Below are positions 9,676 to 16,441 of a DNA stretch of 37,788 nucleotides, in pieces (position 1 is the first letter of the stretch; every line of letters begins with the position of its first letter). The notes beneath the pieces are model-generated. The model worked only from the letters and a program-made list of their open reading frames with translations. It was not told where the DNA came from and searched no databases. Made by a program: the position numbers and the translations under genes. The stretch spans positions 1 through 37,788 of the forward strand of contig JADFMT010000005.1 of NCBI GenBank assembly GCA_022563755.1, given 5' to 3'. The DNA comes from Patescibacteria group bacterium. Its GTDB lineage: Bacteria > Patescibacteriota > Minisyncoccia > HO2-45-28.

Positions 9676-10602
9676 ATGGCAAAAATACTAATTTGCTGTC
9701 CTTACGATGGCCTTGCAGGTTTAAAAAAGTCCCTGGAAAAATTTTCTAAAAGAAACGATTTTATATTTTCAGATAGAGATATTGTTGCCATTGATGATAA
9801 TGCTATCTATGTCGGAGAAAAAGCAGAAAAACATGATTTAAAAAGCTTTAGCAATGCATTTATTAGATATCCCTACGACCTCATTGAACCCCATACACGA
9901 AATTATACAAAAAGAGAAGATACGGAGTTTTTAAAAACACTCGCACTCTTATTCTCTGATATAGGTTTAAACAACATAAAAAGTGCACACTTTGCTAGAA
10001 ATAGATTTTTCTCTCTCAGCAAGGCAAAAGAGTGTGGTCTAAAAATACCACGATCATTCCTCTTAAGAAAAAACGATGTTGATATAGCGTTACCAGATGA
10101 ACTGATTTCAAAAAGTCTCGGTAATTGTTATTTTTCTGAGCTATTACCCCAAAATACAGATTCTTATATAAGAAAAATTCTATCTCGTGAAGACGATGCG
10201 GGAGATACGGCTTATATTTACTCGCCACACATTATTTTATCAAAAAGCGAGATACAGAAGCACATAGAAAGTTTCGGTTCTTGTTTTCTGCAGAGTAAAA
10301 TAGAGGGGGAAGAATATCGTGTCTTTATTGTGGAAAAAGAAATATTTACCTATAGAAGAAAAGCCGTGGAGTCCTTGGATAAGAGCTCGGCTGGACTAAT
10401 TTTTACAGAAACAAGGTTGCTGAATAAATATAAGGGCAGATTTCAGAAATTACGCAAAAAACTAAATTTAACCTACTTATGCCTCGATGTGATTTTTGAA
10501 AAAGATTTATTTGTCATAGATATTAATCCTTTCGGTTCTTTTCCAGCATATAACAAATATCCAAGGGTTACCGATGCTTTATCAAAATTACTTCTTAGTT
10601 AA
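9676..10602 (+). CDS. ATP-grasp ligase-like protein (MvdC/MvdD/RimK-like)
   Basis: FIRYPYDLIEPHTRNYTKREDTEFLKTLALLFSD...NRFFSLSKAKECGLKIPRSFLL...FLQSKIEGEEYRVFIVEKEIF...YLCLDVIFEKDLFVIDINPFGSFPAYN. Confidence 0.75.
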   Translation: MAKILICCPYDGLAGLKKSLEKFSKRNDFIFSDRDIVAIDDNAIYVGEKAEKHDLKSFSNAFIRYPYDLIEPHTRNYTKREDTEFLKTLALLFSDIGLNNIKSAHFARNRFFSLSKAKECGLKIPRSFLLRKNDVDIALPDELISKSLGNCYFSELLPQNTDSYIRKILSREDDAGDTAYIYSPHIILSKSEIQKHIESFGSCFLQSKIEGEEYRVFIVEKEIFTYRRKAVESLDKSSAGLIFTETRLLNKYKGRFQKLRKKLNLTYLCLDVIFEKDLFVIDINPFGSFPAYNKYPRVTDALSKLLLS

Positions 10603-11176
10603 TGTGCGTAAAGAGATAGAAAATAAAATACAATCTTTTTGCACGGCAGTTGTAGATAAAAGAGTCGCCTCAGTGTTGCACCTAAGAGGTTTATTTAACG
10701 AGAGTGTTATTAAGGAAACAAGAGAATATTTAACTTCACTAAAATATGAGCCGTTTAAGAACGAGAATAAAATTAATCGATACGAATCTTTTATAAATGA
10801 GGTAGAAATATCAGCCGCTCAATTTCAGAAAGAAGCCATTTTATTAATAGAGAAATATTTATCTATAAAACCCTTATTCAAATTTGAATACTACGCCTTC
10901 AAACAGAAAAAAGGTCACAGTATTCCAAAACACAAAGATAAAGATAGACATCAAATTGTTTCCATGTTTTATGCAGGTTCCTTTACCGGCGGTGAATATG
11001 TTTACTGGTTTAAAGGGCGAAAAAAGGTCCTATCTTTAAGGGAAGGGAGTATGCTTCTTGGCATTAATCAATTACACAAAAAGTTTATCGGCGTAGAGCA
11101 TGAGGTCAATAAAATAACCTCTGGGGAACGCTTAGTATTAGCAATAAGTTTGTGTAAACCGAAGCCCGCATCATAA
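10574..11176 (+). CDS. 2OG-Fe(II) oxygenase-like protein (possible alternative GTG start at 10604)
   Basis: PKHKDKDRHQIVSMFYAGSFTGGEYVYWF...GSMLLGIN...VEHEVNKITSGERLVLAISL: HxD...H...R double-stranded beta-helix pattern. Confidence 0.78.
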   Translation: MLYQNYFLVNVRKEIENKIQSFCTAVVDKRVASVLHLRGLFNESVIKETREYLTSLKYEPFKNENKINRYESFINEVEISAAQFQKEAILLIEKYLSIKPLFKFEYYAFKQKKGHSIPKHKDKDRHQIVSMFYAGSFTGGEYVYWFKGRKKVLSLREGSMLLGINQLHKKFIGVEHEVNKITSGERLVLAISLCKPKPAS

Positions 11177-11364
11177 ATATAGATTTTATAGAAAAACCAA
11201 CGGGAGCGATAAAATGCTCCCGTAAGCTTAGTCTTTCCAGATAGCCATATTAAGTTTTTATAATTAATAATACTTCTTAATGCTAACACCTTTGTATAGA
11301 TTGTGCAAAACTTAAAGAATCTAGCTTTCTCTCAGTGACTCCCCAGTTAACAGTTTGTCGGATG

Positions 11365-11393
11365 TTGACACCGTATTCTGCTTGTGATATCCT
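11365..11393 (+). promoter_or_regulatory. Sigma70-type promoter for cold-shock gene
   Basis: TTGACA (11365-11370), 17-nt spacer, TGa-TATCCT (extended -10, 11388-11393). Confidence 0.6.
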
Positions 11394-11491
11394 TAATCTA
11401 ATCAAATCAGAGCTGTAAGAGAAACGAGTCGGGTTTTGTTCTTCAGTATTCTGTGTTTGAGCGTTTATTTAAATTATTTCTCTTACAGTAC

Positions 11492-11692
11492 ATGCAAGAA
11501 GGAACTATTGCTCGACTGACTGACCGAGGATTTGGGTTCATTTCTCGTGAAGGTGAGGAAAAGGATCTCTTTTTCCACTCAAATGAACTCCAGAACGTAC
11601 AGTTCAATGATCTTCGCGAAGGTGACAAAGTAACCTTTGAAGTAGTAGAAGGTCCAAAAGGACTAAACGCTACGAAAATCAATCGAGTGTAA
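11492..11692 (+). CDS. Cold-shock domain protein (CspA family)
   Basis: MQEGTIARLTDRGFGFISREGEEKDLFFHSNELQNVQFNDLREGDKVTFEVVEGPKGLNATKI. Confidence 0.95.
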   Translation: MQEGTIARLTDRGFGFISREGEEKDLFFHSNELQNVQFNDLREGDKVTFEVVEGPKGLNATKINRV

Positions 11693-11698
11693 CTTAAC

Positions 11699-11729
11699 AA
11701 AAGCACCCCGCTTTCAGCGGGGTGCTTTT
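11699..11729 (+). terminator. Intrinsic terminator after csp
   Basis: AAAAGCACCCCGCTttcAGCGGGGTGCTTTT. Confidence 0.9.
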
Positions 11730-11854
11730 GCGTTTAAGTCCACGGCAGTTTATGGGCGGCTTCTTCTTTGCCTGAAATGTCAGGCATTGCATTTTCTTAG
11801 TTTTTGATATCCTTGTGGCGGAAGTGTAACCTCAACTAGAGAAGGAGGTGCCAA

Positions 11855-12352
11855 ATGGAAGTCCAAGTTCATCCACAGAATGGCGCCCCATTCGCCGGCA
11901 TGAAACTGGCGAAGGGAGCGATACTACAGCAAGACGATGTCTACAATTCGACGGCTGGTGTATGGGAACAGTGTCCATGTCCGGGACTAAAGCTCGGTGC
12001 GACCTCGACAATCTGGGTGCGGCCGAGGACAGAGCTTTCCGAGAACGCCCGGTTGTTGTTGGGTTATCTCAATCTACGCGGTGGTGATCTTTACGGATGC
12101 ATCGCAGAGCGGAATGGCACCTACTACGTCATACCGAGCCCGAGCTTCAACTGGGACAGTCGGCTCGAGCTGTTGCGGGTGCGGTATCCAGAGTGCATCC
12201 GAGAACTCGTCGACTACGGCTACCTGACCTATGGGGAGCATCCGACGGCCGAATGGCACCCGGATTACTCGCCGGCGGGCATCTGCGTCAGCAACAGCGT
12301 CTACACGCTCACGGAAGAAGGTAAGCATGAAGGTGCGAATATACTGGCTTAA
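11855..12352 (+). CDS. Hypothetical protein, 165 aa, GC-rich with strong Shine-Dalgarno
   Basis: GAGAAGGAGGTG 4 nt upstream of ATG; long open frame; followed by GGCGGG-TTTTTTT. Confidence 0.7.
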   Translation: MEVQVHPQNGAPFAGMKLAKGAILQQDDVYNSTAGVWEQCPCPGLKLGATSTIWVRPRTELSENARLLLGYLNLRGGDLYGCIAERNGTYYVIPSPSFNWDSRLELLRVRYPECIRELVDYGYLTYGEHPTAEWHPDYSPAGICVSNSVYTLTEEGKHEGANILA

Positions 12353-12404
12353 TGAGCCGGTCTTCACGAGTCGCCTCTAGCGAAAGCGAACGGCGGGTTT
12401 TTTT

Positions 12405-12434
12405 ACCCCCACACCTATGCATAGGTGTGGGGGT
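12405..12434. terminator. Perfect 30-bp palindrome, probable terminator or repeat
   Basis: ACCCCCACACCTATGCATAGGTGTGGGGGT flanked by TTTTTTT and TTTATTT. Confidence 0.65.
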
Positions 12435-12539
12435 TTATTTCTCAAAACGGCCTCGACGTTATGTGGGCCGCTTGGTTTCCATTCCTTTTGTGGTAGTATC
12501 GAGCCTAGATGGTTGTTCTAAAAAAATTTTGAAAGGAGT

Positions 12540-12935
12540 ATGAATATGTTTATCCTAATTCTTCTTTTTTTCCTGTTTGCGTGGTTATTGATTTCCAATC
12601 TTCGTCTTCTTCGCCTTCGTTATCTCAGCAAGAAAGCTTCGGAGGCAGCTCGAAAAGAATACGAGGCCTACTCGGCCCTTTCAGACTGGCGGTTTGCAAA
12701 TCCAAATATACCAATTGGCCTTTCGTCAGAAGGACGGAGACTGATTTTGGAATACACTGCAGCGTGGCAAGAATTCCTTAAAACGCATTCCTACATTAAA
12801 GATAATGGCTGCATTGAGCTTTTATATTTTCTTTTAAATGACAAAGATCCGTCGCCTCCGGGTAAAGGAAAACGGCCTCCTAAAAAGCCTCAAAATACTG
12901 AGGCTAATTTTTTTCTAAAGAAAAATGTGATATAG
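12540..12935 (+). CDS. Hypothetical protein with N-terminal TM helix
   Basis: MNMFILILLFFLFAWLLISNLRLLRLRYL...; 131 aa; GAAAGGAG SD at about 12531-12538. Confidence 0.65.
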   Translation: MNMFILILLFFLFAWLLISNLRLLRLRYLSKKASEAARKEYEAYSALSDWRFANPNIPIGLSSEGRRLILEYTAAWQEFLKTHSYIKDNGCIELLYFLLNDKDPSPPGKGKRPPKKPQNTEANFFLKKNVI

Positions 12936-12942
12936 TGGGCAT

Positions 12943-13479
12943 ATGGTACATATTCATCAAGAAAGTTCTGTGGAGGACGCGGTGCAAAAATTCTCTAGTC
13001 GTCTAAAAGATTTTATACCCCTTATCGTTATTTTTTCTATTATTTTTCTCTTTACAGCCTTTATGCTTGTCCGTTTGGGCCGGTGGGATTTGGTGTTTGC
13101 CATGAGAAGCTTTATGGGCGCATTTTTTGTGATCTTCGGCGGCTTTAAAATTATCAATTGGAAAGGATTTGTAGACGCCTATAGCATCTATGATATTTTA
13201 GCAAAGCGAAGCCGCGTCTATGGGTATCTTTATCCTTTAATTGAGCTGGGATTGGGATTTAGCTATCTTTTTGCGCTGAATTTGTTTGCCACAAACGCGA
13301 TCACCCTTTTTGTAATGGGAATAAGTAGTATTGGAGTATTCAATGAACTTGGAAAGGGAAAGCAAATACCCTGCGCCTGTTTAGGGACGGTATTTAAAAT
13401 TCCGATGACCAAAGTTACGCTTTTGGAAGATATTCTTATGGCGGGAATGGCGCTCTGGATGCTTTTGTTGCTTCTTTAA
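12943..13479 (+). CDS. MauE/DoxX-like membrane protein
   Basis: GAFFVIFGGFKIINWKGFVDAYSIYDILAKRSRVYGYLYPLIELGLG...PCACLGTVFKIPMTKVTLLED. Confidence 0.82.
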   Translation: MVHIHQESSVEDAVQKFSSRLKDFIPLIVIFSIIFLFTAFMLVRLGRWDLVFAMRSFMGAFFVIFGGFKIINWKGFVDAYSIYDILAKRSRVYGYLYPLIELGLGFSYLFALNLFATNAITLFVMGISSIGVFNELGKGKQIPCACLGTVFKIPMTKVTLLEDILMAGMALWMLLLLL

Positions 13480-13484
13480 GATAG

Positions 13485-14741
13485 CTAAACTTTAACCTCT
13501 TTGGGTATCCTCCAGAGAATAATAAGACCGAGAACAAAGAAAATAAGAATCATCCAGAGCGCATTTTGATAGCCTACGATCTCGTTTCCTTTCCCGGCGA
13601 GTATTACAACCAAACCAAAAAGAACCGGTCCAACCCCACCGGAAAATTTTTGGGTTAAACCTTCAATGCCAAAGATCTCTGCAATTTTTCGCCGAGGTGC
13701 GAGCCGGGTTACCATATGGCGATTTCCAACCCAAACAGACCCTAATGCCGCTCCACCAACCATACCTCCTATAATAAAAGCCACTATTAACGAATGGGGC
13801 GTGTTTATTAAGCTTGCGACCCACGAAATATTCAAAAAATAGAGAACCACTAAAATCCAGAGCGCAAGTACTACGCTTAGCGATCGCTTTGGACCAAATC
13901 GATCAGAGAACCTTCCAAAGATAAGAGAACCGAAAAATGAACCAATCGCCAATGCTCCAAACACAAAGAAAAAAGCCTGAATCGAAAGCCCGATGATCTG
14001 GGTCGCATAGAGCGAAAGAAAAATAATCACCGTATTCATGCCATTGTTATAGATAAAGGAAGCGAGAAGAAAACTTCCGAGTCCCTTCATCTCGGGCATT
14101 TTGGTAAGCGTATATTTAAGTTCTGAGAATGCCGTACGAATACTTCTTTTAAAAGAAATCGTTGGCCGAGGGCGGTCGCGTAAATAGATAAAAAGCGGCA
14201 AAGAGAAGATAAAATAAAAGGCTGCGGTTGCCGGAAAAATGGCTTGCACCGCTTGTTTCGTATCCCACCCGATTTGATTCATAATGAGATAAGCCACTAT
14301 CAGGGATGCAATGGTGCCCAGATATCCAATCGCAATCCCGAAACCAGAGATTCGACCTCGCTGGGAGTAAGGAGCAATGTCATTTAGCTGCGAATCATAG
14401 AGGTCAACATCAATACTATGAAAGAGATTTGCGAAAAACCCGAGTGCGAGTGCGAAAAAAAGCCCAACGTATCCGGTTAGCGCAGCAAGCCCAACCGTAA
14501 TAACTGTAGAGACAAATAGGATGGGAATTTTACGGCCCGTTGCATCGGACAGGGCCCCGATCACGGGGACCAGAAGAGCTGCTGCCAGAAGCGACAACCC
14601 CATAGTAAGTCCGATTTGAAGTTCGTTTCCACCCAAATACACTTTAATTAAAATAGGAAAGAAAAAAGTAATAAAAAGGGCAGAAAATGCGGTGTCTGCA
14701 AAGTCATAGAGCGCCCAAGAAAAAACTTTTTTATTTAACAT
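13485..14741 (-). CDS. MFS transporter, UMF1/Atg22-like
   Basis: FSWALYDFADTAFSALFITFFFPIL...VPVIGALSDATGRKIP...; 12-TM-like, 418 aa. Confidence 0.88.
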   Translation of the reverse strand: MLNKKVFSWALYDFADTAFSALFITFFFPILIKVYLGGNELQIGLTMGLSLLAAALLVPVIGALSDATGRKIPILFVSTVITVGLAALTGYVGLFFALALGFFANLFHSIDVDLYDSQLNDIAPYSQRGRISGFGIAIGYLGTIASLIVAYLIMNQIGWDTKQAVQAIFPATAAFYFIFSLPLFIYLRDRPRPTISFKRSIRTAFSELKYTLTKMPEMKGLGSFLLASFIYNNGMNTVIIFLSLYATQIIGLSIQAFFFVFGALAIGSFFGSLIFGRFSDRFGPKRSLSVVLALWILVVLYFLNISWVASLINTPHSLIVAFIIGGMVGGAALGSVWVGNRHMVTRLAPRRKIAEIFGIEGLTQKFSGGVGPVLFGLVVILAGKGNEIVGYQNALWMILIFFVLGLIILWRIPKEVKV

Positions 14742-14777
14742 ATACTATATAATAATAGATATACCTGGGATAAAGAA

Positions 14778-15683
14778 ATGAAGGTTATTATAACAGGCGG
14801 ATCAGGATTTATTGGCAGCGAGCTTACTGCAGCTTTACTGCGAAAAGGATATGAAGTCGCGGTTTTTGATCTACGTGCGCCAAAACAAAAGGATGCATCT
14901 GCTATCACCTTTTTAAAAATCGACCTGAGCCTTGAGCCGCCGCCGCCAGAATGGATTAAAGGCGCAGATGCAGTGATTCATTTAGCAGGAAGGAATATCT
15001 TTGGCCGTTGGAATAAAGCGGTAAAACATTCAATCTACCAAAGCCGCATCGCCGGGACAAAGAATATGGTTCTTGCTCTAAAAGCAGTCGAGCCCAAACC
15101 CAGGGTTCTTGTTTCGGCCTCAGCAGTAGGCATTTATGGTGATCGGGACGATGAGGAACTTTACGAGTCTTCATTACCCGGTGATGATTTCTTAGCTCGA
15201 CTCTGTATTGATTGGGAAGGCGAAGCTCGTAAAGCCGAGGCGCTTGGTTTACGTACCGTGCAGATCAGGACTGCCCCGGTTTTAGGACATGGCGGGCTCC
15301 TTAATAAATTATTGCCCATTTACAAGTTAGGTCTCGGTGGCCCCATTGGGAGCGGCTTCCAATGGTTTCCCTGGATTCACATTCATGATATTGTAGGTGC
15401 GTATATTTTTGCTGTAGAAAATGAAATAATGCAGGGCCCGGTAAATAGTTGTTCTCCCCAGCAGATTAGAAACAAGGAATTTTCGAAATACTTGGCTAAC
15501 GTGTTGAGAAGACCAGATTTTTTACGAGTTCCGTCTCTGGCATTGAAAATTATCCTTAATGATTTAGCGGATTTTATCACGGCTAGCCAAAAAGTCTATC
15601 CAAAAAAGCTTATGGAAAATGGTTATCATTTTAATTTCCCTGATATCAAGGCTGCATTAGAGGATATTCTTGGGCGACCATGA
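14778..15683 (+). CDS. TIGR01777 family NAD(P)-dependent epimerase (SDR39U1-like)
   Basis: MKVIITGGSGFIGSELTAALLRKGYEV...DAVIHLAGRNIFGRWNKAVKHSIYQSRIAGTKNMV...VSASAVGIYGDRDDEEL. Confidence 0.94.
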   Translation: MKVIITGGSGFIGSELTAALLRKGYEVAVFDLRAPKQKDASAITFLKIDLSLEPPPPEWIKGADAVIHLAGRNIFGRWNKAVKHSIYQSRIAGTKNMVLALKAVEPKPRVLVSASAVGIYGDRDDEELYESSLPGDDFLARLCIDWEGEARKAEALGLRTVQIRTAPVLGHGGLLNKLLPIYKLGLGGPIGSGFQWFPWIHIHDIVGAYIFAVENEIMQGPVNSCSPQQIRNKEFSKYLANVLRRPDFLRVPSLALKIILNDLADFITASQKVYPKKLMENGYHFNFPDIKAALEDILGRP

Positions 15684-15756
15684 TCCTTTTACAGGATCAG
15701 AGTCATGAGATTTCGGGTGAGTCTCAGTCGAAGTCTGAGCGAGATCGAATCATGAT
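15679..15756. repeat. Palindrome-containing insertion-like segment flanked by direct repeat CATGAT
   Basis: CATGAT at 15679-15684 and 15751-15756; interior CTCAGtcgaagtCTGAG hairpin. Confidence 0.5.
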
Positions 15757-16099
15757 GGTAAAAGTTGGTTGTGATATCGTAAATATAAAAAGATTTGAAA
15801 AATCGGTAGAAAATGGAGGTGAAAAATTTTTAGACAGAATATTTTCTTCTTATGAACTAGATCGCAGTTCGAAAGCAGAGACGCTTGCAGGCATATTTGC
15901 AGCAAAAGAGGCGGTGATAAAAGCTCTGGGGATCAATGCCGGGAAGTGGCACGAGATTGAAGTTCGCCATCAAAAAAATGGAAAACCAACACTTAATCTT
16001 AAAAGGTTCGCGAAAGAGAAAGACTACATCCACGATCTTTCCATTGCGCATGACGGAGGTTATGCTATGGCCTTAGTATGTTTTATAAAAAAAGATTAA
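15752..16099 (+). CDS. acpS: Holo-[acyl-carrier-protein] synthase AcpS (ORF can be extended in frame to 15680)
   Basis: MVKVGCDIVNIKRFEKSV...FLDRIFSSYEL...AGIFAAKEAVIKALG...LSIAHDGGYAMALV. Confidence 0.93.
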   Translation: MMVKVGCDIVNIKRFEKSVENGGEKFLDRIFSSYELDRSSKAETLAGIFAAKEAVIKALGINAGKWHEIEVRHQKNGKPTLNLKRFAKEKDYIHDLSIAHDGGYAMALVCFIKKD

Positions 16100-16422
16100 T
16101 CATTTTTGGAAGCTCGTTTTTTGCGGTCGTCATCCTGGACGGTCTTAAATTTATTGCGGTTGGTGGACCGAATATTATTAATTGGCAATCTTTTATCCAT
16201 CCTGGCTGGGTGTTTGCCACGCTTGCCCTATTTTTTCTTGGCGTGTGGCTTAATACCCGTATCGTATGGGAAGTCCTTTTCGGAATCTACTTAGTGGTGT
16301 TTTTGTTCGCGCTTGCCAATCAATATATGTTTTTTTCTTCTGTTTTAACCTATAATTGCATGCTTTTTAATCTCATCTTTGTCTCGCTTTATTTTTTTCT
16401 GAGCGCTCCGAAAGTTTCATAA
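16078..16422 (+). CDS. Small membrane protein
   Basis: 114 aa, several hydrophobic segments; overlaps the acpS 3' end by 22 nt. Confidence 0.65.
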   Translation: MFYKKRLIIFGSSFFAVVILDGLKFIAVGGPNIINWQSFIHPGWVFATLALFFLGVWLNTRIVWEVLFGIYLVVFLFALANQYMFFSSVLTYNCMLFNLIFVSLYFFLSAPKVS

Positions 16423-16441
16423 CCTGGAGAAATTCCCCCGT

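Noticed and set aside
12074-12367. Several overlapping ORFs on both strands in the GC-rich gene region
   Set aside because: High GC produces spurious long frames; only the 11855-12352 frame has a strong SD and terminator context.
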